Translations under genes and position numbers: made by a program
In this document: one piece after another, positions 1 through 7,560 of the stretch
Layout of the letters: each line of letters opens with the position of its first letter
Position numbering within the stretch: position 1 is the first letter of the stretch
Notes under the pieces: model-generated
Seen by the model: only the letters and a program-made list of their open reading frames with translations
Database searches by the model: none
Told to the model about the DNA's origin: nothing
Assembly (NCBI GenBank): GCA_937981665.1
Contig: CALJOJ010000021.1
Location: 1 to 64,000, forward strand
Reading direction: 5' to 3'
From: an uncultured Rubritalea sp.
GTDB lineage: Bacteria; Verrucomicrobiota; Verrucomicrobiia; Verrucomicrobiales; Akkermansiaceae
Length of the DNA stretch: 64,000 nt

Positions 1-1
1 A

Positions 2-115
2 TTATTAGCAAATGGGAAGCCTAAGAAATTGGCTTTAATTGCAGTAATGAGAAAACTTTTATCTTATCTTAACTTACTCATGAAAAGACACTTACTAGAA
101 ATTGAAGCTAAATAA
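2..115 (+). pseudogene. IS110-family transposase, C-terminal end (cut by window edge)
   Basis: Frame 2 is open from the window edge to a TAA at 113-115 and reads as 37 residues containing NGKPKKLALIAVMRKLL. This resembles the C-terminal tail of IS110/IS116 transposases, where a Lys-rich helix closes the catalytic Tnp_2 domain. The upstream catalytic part lies outside the window, so whether the gene is intact cannot be said. It is AT-richer than the genes to its right, which fits acquired DNA. Family assignment rests on this short tail only. Confidence 0.6.
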
Positions 116-136
116 TTACTTTTTATTAAAAAGACA

Positions 137-182
137 GTTGCTGATCCTTTTTTAGTTTCGTTGCTGACCCTTTTTTAGTTTC
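137..182. repeat. 23-bp tandem repeat, two copies
   Basis: Two adjacent 23-bp units (137-159 and 160-182) differ at one base (GCTGATCC versus GCTGACCC) and each ends in TTTTTTAGTTTC. They lie 22 bp past the transposase stop, so they may belong to the right end of that element. Nothing else is recognised between 183 and 297. Confidence 0.8.
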
Positions 183-297
183 CTCAGACAAAAGTTAGGA
201 CTGTTCTATACCTTGAAGAATAAGGGGGAATCACCGATGAATGCCCTTAAGTCCGTGCCATTCGGATCTTCACCCCTTCACTACCTAATATCAACAC

Positions 298-1323
298 ATG
301 CAAAACTCACCAACTAGCGACTACTCTCCCCTCAGGGAACTATTAGAAATAGACTCACCATCAGGATTCACCTACCAAGCCTGTGACTACATCGTTAGCT
401 ATCTTAAGGACCTCGGCTACACCCCCGCACTCACTAACAAAGGCGCTATCCGCTGTCAGTTCGGGGAAAACCCACGCCTAGCCATCGCTGCTCACCTAGA
501 CACCCTCGGAGCCATCGTCTCTGGTATCAATCCCAACGGCACACTTAGATTCTCCCTCCTCGGTGGACTCTCACTCACAGGAGCCGAAGGAGAATACGTC
601 CGCATCCGCACCCTCGACGAGCAGATTTACACAGGCACCATCCTACTAAACGACCCCTCATCACATACCAACAACCGACGTGAATCTACCGACAGAAGCA
701 TCAACAACATGCACATAAGGCTCGATGAAGAAGTCTATAACAGAAACGACACAGACAAGCTCGGCATCAACATCGGCGACATCATCTGCCTTAATGTGAA
801 CTACGAGGAAAAAGAAAGCGGCTACATCAAGTCACGCTTCCTAGATAACAAAGCTGGATGCTTCATCCTCATGGAACTAGCTAAGCAATATGCCGGAAAA
901 AATGTACCAGTAGAAATTTTCTTCTCTAACTACGAAGAAGTCGGCCACGGCGGAACCTGCGGATACTCAGACACCATCACAGACCTACTCGTCATCGACA
1001 TGGGCGTACTTGGCGATGCCTGCGAAGGCGATGAAGTCTCCTGCTCCATCTGTGCCAAAGACTCCACCGGTCCCTATGACTACCGCATGCGTCAGTCACT
1101 CGTCCGTCTAGCAAAGTCTCACAACATCCCATACAAGCAAGACGTCTACCCCTTCTACGGTTCAGATGGCTCCGCAGCCCTGCGCGCAGGAAACGACATG
1201 CGCGTCGGCCTCATCGGCCCAGGAGTAGCCGCCTCTCACAGCACCGAGCGCTCCCACAAAAAAGGAATCCAAGCCACCCTCGACCTCTGTGAAGCATTCA
1301 TCGAAGATCAGTTTATTGGATAA
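298..1323 (+). CDS. M42-family metallopeptidase (aminopeptidase)
   Basis: Predicted cytosolic two-metal aminopeptidase of 341 residues, a usual length for family M42. Visible metal-site elements are His66/Asp68 in AAHLDTLG, the bridging Asp183 in FLDNKAG, the catalytic pair Glu213-Glu214 in NYEEVGHGG, Asp234 in VIDMG, and a C-terminal histidine in ASHSTERSH (314-320). M42 enzymes remove N-terminal residues from peptides, some as large oligomers; the substrate cannot be told here. The ATG at 298 has no ribosome binding site. A second M42 gene (12791-13849) in this window is only distantly similar, so the two are not recent duplicates. No operon partner is evident; the next gene has its own promoter. 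Confidence 0.88.
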   Translation: MQNSPTSDYSPLRELLEIDSPSGFTYQACDYIVSYLKDLGYTPALTNKGAIRCQFGENPRLAIAAHLDTLGAIVSGINPNGTLRFSLLGGLSLTGAEGEYVRIRTLDEQIYTGTILLNDPSSHTNNRRESTDRSINNMHIRLDEEVYNRNDTDKLGINIGDIICLNVNYEEKESGYIKSRFLDNKAGCFILMELAKQYAGKNVPVEIFFSNYEEVGHGGTCGYSDTITDLLVIDMGVLGDACEGDEVSCSICAKDSTGPYDYRMRQSLVRLAKSHNIPYKQDVYPFYGSDGSAALRAGNDMRVGLIGPGVAASHSTERSHKKGIQATLDLCEAFIEDQFIG

Positions 1324-1375
1324 TAGAACACTCAGTAACTAGATCTAACTACAACTACTTACCCCTATTACCCAC

Positions 1376-1409
1376 TTGACAAATCATCCATGTTATAACA
1401 TATGTTATA
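1376..1409 (+). promoter_or_regulatory. Promoter and palindromic operator of the toxin-antitoxin operon
   Basis: A perfect TTGACA -35 box lies at 1376-1381. A perfect 16-bp palindrome, TATAACATATGTTATA, lies at 1394-1409, immediately before the antitoxin ATG at 1411. A -10 hexamer at about 17 bp spacing would fall inside the palindrome (1399-1404, a poor match), which would put the transcript start close to the ATG. Antitoxins of this type usually repress their own operon by binding such a palindrome; that role is inferred. Confidence 0.6.
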
Positions 1410-1410
1410 C

Positions 1411-1641
1411 ATGACAATTGAAACCAAAGTCAGAAAAATTGGCAACTCATACGGAATCATCTTACCTAAAGAAGCACTCCAAGAGCTCAATGTCTCCGAA
1501 GGATCAGCCCTCTACATCACCGAATCAAAAGATTCATCCGTAAAAATTTCTGCAAAAGATCCCAATTTTGCAGAAGTAGGGTCAATAATTGATGACATCA
1601 TTCAGCGTTATCCAAATACTCTAAGTGAACTAGCTAAATAA
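1411..1641 (+). CDS. AbrB/MazE-type antitoxin
   Basis: A 76-residue protein beginning MTIETKVRKIGNSYGIILPKE, which is the swapped-hairpin SpoVT/AbrB DNA-binding fold (residues 1-45) in its usual form, followed by an acidic tail that would hold the toxin. I prefer the ATG at 1411 to the in-frame ATG at 1402, because 1402 lies inside the operator palindrome and would add only Met-Leu-Tyr ahead of the conserved start. Its stop overlaps the toxin start (TAATG), so the two are translationally coupled. AbrB-type antitoxins paired with Doc toxins are common; the classical P1 pair instead uses a Phd antitoxin. Confidence 0.85.
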   Translation: MTIETKVRKIGNSYGIILPKEALQELNVSEGSALYITESKDSSVKISAKDPNFAEVGSIIDDIIQRYPNTLSELAK

Positions 1642-2024
1642 TGGAACCTCTATGGGTTAGCTTAGAAAGCTGTATTTTAATTCACGATAAATCTTTATCA
1701 AACTTTGGTGGTGCCGATGGTGTCCGGGAGCAAGGTCTTCTCGAATCAGCGTTATCAAGACCTCTACAGCTACACCACTATGAGCAAGCCACGCTATATC
1801 AGTTGGCGGCTAGCTACGCATACGATATTATTAAAAATCATCCCTTTATCGATGGCAATAAACGTACAGGCTTTATAGCCTCCGCCCTCTTCCTCCAACT
1901 AAACGGCCACCGCCTCATAGCCACAGAAAAAGAATCACTCCACCAAACCGTAGCTCTAGCAGCCAGCAGTATATCCGAACAACAATACGCAGAATGGCTA
2001 ACCAAGTCATGCCAAGAAATCTAA
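1641..2024 (+). CDS. doc: Doc-type (Fic fold) toxin of a type II toxin-antitoxin pair
   Basis: A 127-residue death-on-curing family protein. Residues 67-75, HPFIDGNKR, match the Fic/Doc core motif HxFx(D/N)xNKR, with the histidine, acidic residue and phosphate-binding Asn-Lys-Arg all present, so the active site looks intact. P1 Doc phosphorylates elongation factor Tu and halts translation; this enzyme is expected to act likewise, but its target is inferred. It overlaps the antitoxin stop by one base and would be co-transcribed from the promoter at 1376. No frameshift is seen, so the pair should be functional. Confidence 0.85.
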   Translation: MEPLWVSLESCILIHDKSLSNFGGADGVREQGLLESALSRPLQLHHYEQATLYQLAASYAYDIIKNHPFIDGNKRTGFIASALFLQLNGHRLIATEKESLHQTVALAASSISEQQYAEWLTKSCQEI

Positions 2025-2106
2025 AAAAGCAATAAACCCCATCCCCCTGGCTCTTTCACTTGGCACTTTCCCCTTTATCCTTTCACCTTTATCCTTTTCT
2101 CACCAC

Positions 2107-4650
2107 ATGCTACTTACCAAACCCTCTGGAGACTACTCCACCGATGATGTACTCAACCACTTCCTCGAACAACTCATCGAGTCCAACATCGAACTCTATG
2201 ACCACCAAGAAGAAGCCATCCTAGAACTCTTCGCTGGCAACAACGTCATCCTCAACACCCCAACAGGATCTGGTAAATCTCTCGTAGCACTAGCCCATCA
2301 CTACAAGTCATACTGCGAAGGCCGCACCTCCTACTACACCGTCCCTATCAAGGCACTAGCCAACGAGAAATTCCTCTCCCTCTGCTCCACCTTCGGCCCA
2401 GAAAATGTAGGCATGATCACTGGTGACGCCACCGTAAACTCAGACGCCCCCATCATCTGCTGTACCGCAGAAATTTTGTCCAATCTCGCACTCCGCGATG
2501 GTGAGAACGCAAAAGTCGATGACGTCATCATGGACGAGTTCCACTACTACTCAGATGCCGAGCGTGGCGTAGCATGGCAGATCCCCCTCCTCACCCTGCC
2601 CCAGTCACGCTTCCTCCTCATGTCAGCCACCATTGGCGACACCGCATTCTTTAGCGAGACCATGACTCAGCTCACAGGAGCCGATACCACCCTAGTCCAG
2701 TCAGACCAGCGCCCCGTGCCACTAGAGTTTGACTACTCAGAGATCCCCCTCACTGAGAAAGTCACCGAGCTAGTAGAGCAAGATAAGTCCCCCATCTATC
2801 TCGTAAATTTCGCCCAGCGCGCCACCGCCGAGACCGCCCAGGCACTCATGTCTATTAACCTCTGCTCCAAGGAAGAGAAAAAACAAATCGCAGAAGCTCT
2901 CCATAAGGCAAACTTCCGCTCACCCTACGGTAAAGAAATCAGCAAGCTCCTCCGCCACGGCATCGGTATCCACCACGCAGGACTCCTACCTAAATACCGC
3001 GTACTCGTAGAAAAACTCACCCAGAAAGGACTCCTCAAAGTCATCTGCGGCACAGACACCCTCGGCGTAGGGATCAACGTCCCCATCCGCACCGTCCTCT
3101 TCACCCAGCTCTTCAAGTACGATGGTACAGGGACTAAAATTTTATCAGTACGCGACTTCAAGCAGATAGCAGGACGAGCAGGGCGCCGTGGATTCGACAA
3201 CGTAGGCTACGTCGTAGCACAAGCTCCACCACACGTCATCGACAACCTCAAACTCGAAGCCAAAGCCGCAGCATCCACCAAGAAGAAAAAAATCGTCAAG
3301 AAAAAGCCACCCGAGAACGGCTTCGTCTCCTGGACCGCAGACACATTCACCAAGCTCCAGACCTCACAGCCGGAAGCACTAGTCTCCAGCTTCAAAATGA
3401 AACACAATATCCTGCTCAACGTCCTAGGACGCGAAAACGAAGACGGATGTGAAGCCTTCAAAACCCTCATCGAGAAATGCCACGAGACAGACGCCTCTAA
3501 AAAGAAGCTCCGCAAAAAAGCCAGATCCATGTTCATCTCACTCGTTAGAGGTAAGGTCTTCAGCATCATCCCAGCAGCCGAGCGAGACACGCAGACAGGC
3601 AGAAAAGTAAAACTCCACCTAGACCTCCAGGAAGACTTCTCCATGAACCAAGCCCTAGGACTCTACCTCCTAGAAGCCATTCCAGAACTAGACGCCGAAG
3701 ACCCGAACCACGTCCTCAACGTCCTCTCCCTAGTAGAAGCCGTCTTAGAAAACCCAATGACCATCCTCAAGGCACAAGTCAACAAACAGAAATCCGAACT
3801 CGTCGCCGAGATGAAAGAAGACGGAGTCGAATACGACGACCGAATGGAAAGACTAGAACAAGTCACCCACCCCATGCCCGGTAAAAACTATATTTACGAC
3901 ACCTTCAATGTCTTCCGCGCCAAGCACCCATGGATCGAGTCCGAGAGCATCCGCCCCAAGTCCATCGCCCGCGAAATGTTCGAGGACTACATGACATTTG
4001 AAGACTACATCAAGCTTTACAAAATGGAGCGCTCAGAAGCCATCCTCCTCAGACACCTCAGTGATGTCTACAAGACCCTCAGCCAGACAGTCCCACAGAA
4101 CCTCAAGACAGAAGAAATTCTTGACGCAGAAGAATACCTCAAAGACCACCTAGTCAGCGTAGACTCCAGCCTCATCGATGAATGGGAACTCATGCAGAAC
4201 CCAGACTACATCGCAGCAGAAAACAAACCAAAGCTCCAAAGCGACAAGCCATACACCCACAACAAAAAACAACTTCACAAACACATCCAAGAAAAAATCT
4301 TCACCGCCGTCAAATACCTAGCCCACGATAACCTAACAGAACTCCTCGCCCTCTTCACAGAAAATGATACCGCTGGAGACAAGTGGACCATCACCAGACT
4401 AGACCCCATCCTAGACGACTACTTCACAAACCACCACAACATCCGCCTAGACCCAGAAGCTAGAAATAAAAAACACCTCTCCATCCAAGACCTCAAAGAC
4501 GCAACCGACCCCAACCTCCTAAAAATCACCCAGACCATCACCGACGACGACCTCCACAACGACTGGACCCTAACCGCCACCCTAGACATCGCAGCATCAA
4601 ACAAAGCCGAAGAACCAATCATCACCCTAGAGTCCATCGGAGCGATTTAA
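2107..4650 (+). CDS. Ski2-like DEAD/DEAH-box helicase with DUF3516 C-terminal region
   Basis: An 847-residue superfamily 2 helicase. Motifs seen are Walker A TPTGSGKS (51-58), motif II DEFH (143-146, a variant of DExH), SAT (173-175) and motif VI QIAGRAGRRG (about 352-361). The arrangement and the Ski2-type motif VI place it near Ski2/Mtr4 and Hel308 helicases. The long C-terminal region matches the shape of the DUF3516 family found in Verrucomicrobia and actinobacteria, whose role in RNA handling is not well established. A Lys-rich segment (KKKKIVKKKPP) after the helicase core may contact nucleic acid. The ATG at 2107 has no Shine-Dalgarno sequence but follows a pyrimidine-rich stretch. It seems monocistronic. 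Confidence 0.85.
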   Translation: MLLTKPSGDYSTDDVLNHFLEQLIESNIELYDHQEEAILELFAGNNVILNTPTGSGKSLVALAHHYKSYCEGRTSYYTVPIKALANEKFLSLCSTFGPENVGMITGDATVNSDAPIICCTAEILSNLALRDGENAKVDDVIMDEFHYYSDAERGVAWQIPLLTLPQSRFLLMSATIGDTAFFSETMTQLTGADTTLVQSDQRPVPLEFDYSEIPLTEKVTELVEQDKSPIYLVNFAQRATAETAQALMSINLCSKEEKKQIAEALHKANFRSPYGKEISKLLRHGIGIHHAGLLPKYRVLVEKLTQKGLLKVICGTDTLGVGINVPIRTVLFTQLFKYDGTGTKILSVRDFKQIAGRAGRRGFDNVGYVVAQAPPHVIDNLKLEAKAAASTKKKKIVKKKPPENGFVSWTADTFTKLQTSQPEALVSSFKMKHNILLNVLGRENEDGCEAFKTLIEKCHETDASKKKLRKKARSMFISLVRGKVFSIIPAAERDTQTGRKVKLHLDLQEDFSMNQALGLYLLEAIPELDAEDPNHVLNVLSLVEAVLENPMTILKAQVNKQKSELVAEMKEDGVEYDDRMERLEQVTHPMPGKNYIYDTFNVFRAKHPWIESESIRPKSIAREMFEDYMTFEDYIKLYKMERSEAILLRHLSDVYKTLSQTVPQNLKTEEILDAEEYLKDHLVSVDSSLIDEWELMQNPDYIAAENKPKLQSDKPYTHNKKQLHKHIQEKIFTAVKYLAHDNLTELLALFTENDTAGDKWTITRLDPILDDYFTNHHNIRLDPEARNKKHLSIQDLKDATDPNLLKITQTITDDDLHNDWTLTATLDIAASNKAEEPIITLESIGAI

Positions 4651-4702
4651 ATCACCCTACTTAAAATAGTTACCTTCTCTCATCAACCCCAGTAACCCCA
4701 AC

Positions 4703-4774
4703 GAGGAAGCCCCCGAAGCAGCACTAAAATACGTAAGCCGAAGTATCCTCGAAGAGTTCGCTACCATCGAGTAA
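4703..4774 (+). pseudogene. Duplicated 3' fragment of the DUF2237 gene
   Basis: The last 23 codons before the TAA at 4772-4774 read EAALKYVSRSILEEF plus a short tail, nearly the same as the C-terminus of the intact DUF2237 protein (EAALQYVSRSILEEF, ending at 5361). DNA identity is high, including silent positions. No start codon or upstream part of the gene is present. The similarity continues past the stop into a copy of the palindromic repeat that also follows the intact gene, so a segment covering gene end plus repeat has been duplicated. Confidence 0.8.
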
Positions 4775-4789
4775 TCGCTTAAGCCCCCC

Positions 4790-4876
4790 CCTGAAGGGAG
4801 ATCATTTGCAAAGCCCATGACTTTAGTCGTGGGTATAAACATCAAATATAATACTGTGCTGGAGGCACAGCGGATA
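4790..4876 (+). repeat. REP-like palindromic repeat, copy A
   Basis: The unit runs CTGAAGGGAGATCAT, then TGCAAAGC, then a hairpin (CCCATGAC TTTA GTCGTGGG, 4814-4833, one G-T pair), then a second hairpin (TGTGC TGGAG GCACA, 4855-4869) and CGGATAA. Copies B (5376-5465) and C (5491-5582, inverted) share the same order of elements. Such two-hairpin units resemble REP/REPIN repeats, which are moved by RAYT transposases; no RAYT gene is in the window. The rest of 4877-4983 shows nothing recognisable. Confidence 0.75.
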
Positions 4877-4983
4877 ATTGCAGTTAAGCTTTATCGCAGG
4901 AATGTGAGTAATAACTAAGCCTACAAACCATCAAGATCAGAAAAGACGATAGATAAAACTAAGAACTCATGTAGTGTCTACGC

Positions 4984-5361
4984 ATGGCAAAAACAGATAA
5001 AAACAAAAACGTCCTTGGTGAGAAGTTAATCCCCTGCAGCATGGATCCTATAACGGGATTCTATCGTAACGGTCAGTGCCAAGTAGGGCCAGAAGACCAC
5101 GGCTGCCACGCTATCTGCTGTGAGCTAACTAGTGACTTTCTAGCCTACAGTAAAGCATGTGGTAACGACCTCAGCACACCGATGCCGCAGTATGGATTTC
5201 CAGGTCTAAACCCAGGCGATAAATGGTGTGTCTGCGCAGCACGATGGGTAGAAGCCCACGCCGCAGGTCACGCATGCCCTGTCGTCCTAAAAGCGACCTC
5301 AGAAGCAGCACTACAATACGTAAGCCGAAGTATCCTCGAAGAATTTGCCATCGTGGAATAA
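4984..5361 (+). CDS. DUF2237 family protein
   Basis: A 125-residue soluble protein of the DUF2237 family: NVLGEKLIPCSMDPITGFY, then GPEDHGCHAICCELTSDFL, GNDLSTPMPQYGFPGL, and PGDKWCVCAARW are the conserved blocks in order. The family is widespread and Cys-rich (here seven cysteines, including CHAICC and WCVC) with no established function. The length is that of the whole family domain. The gene stands alone, flanked by REP-like repeats, and its 3' end is duplicated at 4703-4774. The ATG at 4984 has no ribosome binding site. Confidence 0.88.
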   Translation: MAKTDKNKNVLGEKLIPCSMDPITGFYRNGQCQVGPEDHGCHAICCELTSDFLAYSKACGNDLSTPMPQYGFPGLNPGDKWCVCAARWVEAHAAGHACPVVLKATSEAALQYVSRSILEEFAIVE

Positions 5362-5375
5362 GCTTCAGGACCAAA

Positions 5376-5465
5376 TCTCCTGAAGGGAGATCATCTACAA
5401 AGTCTAGGGCTTCAGCCCTAGGTATGAGCATAAAAAAACATCTGTGCTGAAGGCACAGCGGAAAT
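5376..5465 (+). repeat. REP-like palindromic repeat, copy B
   Basis: Same order of parts as copy A: TCCTGAAGGGAGATCAT, a perfect hairpin CTAGGGC TTCA GCCCTAG (5404-5421), then a perfect hairpin CTGTGC TGAAG GCACAG (5442-5458) and CGGAAAT. The stem of the first hairpin differs from copies A and C but stays paired, a sign of compensated change. It lies 15 bp past the DUF2237 stop and may also end transcription. Confidence 0.8.
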
Positions 5466-5490
5466 GAACACAATTAGTCACTTCATAACC

Positions 5491-5582
5491 TATCCGCCGT
5501 GCCTTCAGCACGGGCTAGATATTACATATGCTATCCCATGGCTGAAACCATGGGCTTTGCAAACATGCTCCCTTCAGGAGCA
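5491..5582 (-). repeat. REP-like palindromic repeat, copy C (inverted)
   Basis: Read on the minus strand this is CTCCTGAAGGGAGCATG, TTTGCAAAGC, hairpin CCCATGG TTTCAG CCATGGG (5535-5554), a spacer, then hairpin CCGTGC TGAAG GCACGG (5497-5513) and CGGATA. It faces copy B across a 25-bp gap, making a REPIN-like inverted pair. From 5583 to 5755 nothing further is recognised. Confidence 0.8.
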
Positions 5583-5755
5583 GTCAGTCAGGACATATTC
5601 CCTTCTGTAACGACAAACCAGACATCCTCCATACTTTAATGTGAAACCAGAAATCCTCCCTGCTGAAACAGTAACTCACCCCCTTCATGAGAAATCAGTA
5701 GATTCACTTTATACATTTCATTTTACATTCCACCTCATCTATCAAGACTGTGGGC

Positions 5756-6157
5756 ATGTCACGTAACCGTCCAGCTTACCTTGCTCTCATCATCATCACG
5801 ATAGCTCTCGGTCTCTTCACTCGCTGCAGCTATATGCCTGCGAAGGATGGCTTTATCGCCACCTACTCTGGTGATGCATTATGGGCCTCTATGGTGTATC
5901 TGATCTTCTGTATTCTCTTCCCTAAGTACTCTTCCCTAAAGATCGCTACCTACGCGCTTGCGTTTAGCTTCGCTATAGAATTCTCTCAGCTAAACCAACA
6001 AGACTGGCTCAATAGTATCCGCCACACTCGGCTAGGTGGTCTCGTGCTAGGGTTTGGCTATCAGTCGAGTGATCTAGTTTGCTACATCATCGGAGTTCTG
6101 CTACCTTACTTGATTGAAAGTCCTCTTTACAGACCGACGACCAAATCTAAATCATAA
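5756..6157 (+). CDS. DUF2809 family membrane protein
   Basis: A 133-residue inner-membrane protein with four hydrophobic segments: AYLALIIITIALGLFTR near the start, a segment around WASMVYLIFCILF, another around IATYALAFSFAIEFSQL, and a last one around LVCYIIGVLLPYL. The pattern FSFAIEFSQL...RLGGLVLGFG...DLVCYIIGV is that of DUF2809, small VanZ-like proteins of unknown role. I chose ATG 5756 (MSRNRPAY) over a GTG at 5750. It has no operon partner, since both neighbours are more than 140 bp away. Confidence 0.8.
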   Translation: MSRNRPAYLALIIITIALGLFTRCSYMPAKDGFIATYSGDALWASMVYLIFCILFPKYSSLKIATYALAFSFAIEFSQLNQQDWLNSIRHTRLGGLVLGFGYQSSDLVCYIIGVLLPYLIESPLYRPTTKSKS

Positions 6158-6298
6158 AGAACAGGATGCCAGCGGCTAAACAACATCACACAAATACGTG
6201 ACTCACATAGCCACTCTATAAAAAGAATCAGAACCTCTCCAATGACTTAAATTCAGAGGTTGCATTCAGCTTAATGACTCACTAATCTCGTCATCAGC

Positions 6299-7111
6299 AT
6301 GAAAATTTCAGATCTATTTATCCACTACACACTCTTTGCAGCTCTTGCCGTTCCACTAGCTGCACGAGCTGAAGTACCAGTTGTTAAACCAGTCAAAAAA
6401 GCTAAAGAAAAAAACATCCAACCCTGGTCAGGTTATGCCGTACACGATACACAACGCCCTGCTCCGCCGAAGGTCAAAGTCACAGCCTGCACCACTACTC
6501 CTGCCCCATCAGATGCGGATATCATTTTCGACGGTAAGGACTGCTCAGCTTTCACCAAGGAATGGACAGTGAAAGACGGCATCTTAATAGCGACTAAAAC
6601 CGGCACTAACTCGACTAAGAAAGACTACGGATCATGCCAGGTGCATCTTGAATGGCGGGTACCAGCAGACCGTGAAGTAGATGGTCAGAAAGGTGGTAAC
6701 AGCGGTGTATTCCTCATGGGGAAATATGAGATACAAATCATGGAAAGCCACTCCAATGAGACCTATCCAGATGGGCAAGCTGCAGCTCTGTACGGTCAGT
6801 ACCCACCGCTGGTGAACGCCTCACTCCCACACGGCCAATGGCAAAGTTATGACATCACCTTCATTGCTCCTGTATACGATGCTAACAAGCTAGTGACTCC
6901 AGCTACAGTCACAGTCATGCACAACGGAATCATGGTGCACAATGCTCAGCCATACAAAGGTCCAACAACTCATAAAAGAGTAGCTAATTACCCAGCCAAA
7001 CATCCAGAAAAAGCTCCTCTCACGCTACAATGGCACAGTGACCCGATTGAGTACCGTAACATCTGGATCCGTGATATCGGTGAATACAGTACTAGCCCTG
7101 AAGCTAAATAA
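6299..7111 (+). CDS. Secreted DUF1080 (3-keto-disaccharide hydrolase) domain protein
   Basis: A 270-residue protein with a signal peptide (residues 1-24, cut likely after AARA) and one DUF1080 domain from about residue 78 (DIIFDGKDCSAF) to the end. Typical elements include the lectin-like core CQVHLEWRVP, GNSGVFLMGKYEIQIMES, ALYGQYPP and a C-terminal HSDPIEYRNIWIRDI. The fold is a concanavalin-like jelly roll, and some members cleave 3-keto-glucosides; many have no known activity. Verrucomicrobia and Planctomycetes usually carry many copies. Expected in the periplasm. A terminator follows at 7174-7206. Confidence 0.85.
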   Translation: MKISDLFIHYTLFAALAVPLAARAEVPVVKPVKKAKEKNIQPWSGYAVHDTQRPAPPKVKVTACTTTPAPSDADIIFDGKDCSAFTKEWTVKDGILIATKTGTNSTKKDYGSCQVHLEWRVPADREVDGQKGGNSGVFLMGKYEIQIMESHSNETYPDGQAAALYGQYPPLVNASLPHGQWQSYDITFIAPVYDANKLVTPATVTVMHNGIMVHNAQPYKGPTTHKRVANYPAKHPEKAPLTLQWHSDPIEYRNIWIRDIGEYSTSPEAK

Positions 7112-7173
7112 TGTTTAGTAATTGGCACTACTCATATTTGTAGATGACTTGCCTATTCAAGCCCTTATCTGAA

Positions 7174-7206
7174 GAAGCTACGCAACTGTTGCGTGGCTTT
7201 TTTATT
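7174..7206 (+). terminator. Rho-independent terminator after the DUF1080 gene
   Basis: The stem GCTACGCAAC / GTTGCGTGGC (7177-7197, one T-G pair) is followed by a run of six T. It lies 63 bp past the stop of the DUF1080 gene. Confidence 0.75.
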
Positions 7207-7271
7207 GAGCCCCCCTTCGTCCTTGTGAATATAGAGAAACCAAATAAAATAACAGTAATCATTTCCTCATC

Positions 7272-7490
7272 ATGCCATTCATATTTTTTGCCTTCGTTGT
7301 ACTCATTATCACCGGCATCTACTTAGCCGAGCTAAGCTGGAAAGCTGTACTCATATACACCTTACTTGCAGTAGTAAGCCTGGTCACCGTCGTTCTTCTA
7401 AATTTGCACATCGGAATATGTATCGGCTTTGTAGGTTTCCTAGATGCTATTCTGCTCCTGCATGTATTCAAGCGTGACATCACAATATAA
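7272..7490 (+). CDS. Small membrane protein of unknown function
   Basis: A 72-residue, very hydrophobic protein with about three membrane segments (residues 2-18, 25-44 and 47-65) and only a short charged C-terminal tail (HVFKRDITI). I recognise no family. Support for it being real: it sits between two terminators, ends 10 bp before a strong one, and its ATG follows a pyrimidine-rich stretch like its neighbours. It could still be chance in AT-rich DNA. Confidence 0.5.
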   Translation: MPFIFFAFVVLIITGIYLAELSWKAVLIYTLLAVVSLVTVVLLNLHIGICIGFVGFLDAILLLHVFKRDITI

Positions 7491-7499
7491 TCCTAGCAC

Positions 7500-7544
7500 A
7501 AAAAAGCTCCAGATTTGATGATATCATTAAACCTGGAGCTTTTG
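7500..7544. terminator. Bidirectional terminator
   Basis: AAAGCTCCAG (7503-7512) pairs with CTGGAGCTTT (7533-7542), with A-rich and T-rich flanks on both sides. It serves the small membrane protein (+) and the M3 peptidase (-), which converge here. Confidence 0.85.
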
Positions 7545-7560
7545 AAATTTGGTATAAAAA

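Noticed and set aside
2925-3644. Open frames of 91 and 145 codons on the minus strand inside the helicase gene
   Set aside because: They lie fully opposite a well-supported helicase, show no family features, and are due to the codon bias of the real gene.
5171-5473. 100-codon minus-strand frame opposite the DUF2237 gene
   Set aside because: It crosses the REP-like repeat and has no domain; the plus-strand protein is clearly the real gene.
7144-7326. 60-codon plus-strand frame
   Set aside because: It runs through a terminator and overlaps the start of a better small membrane protein in another frame.
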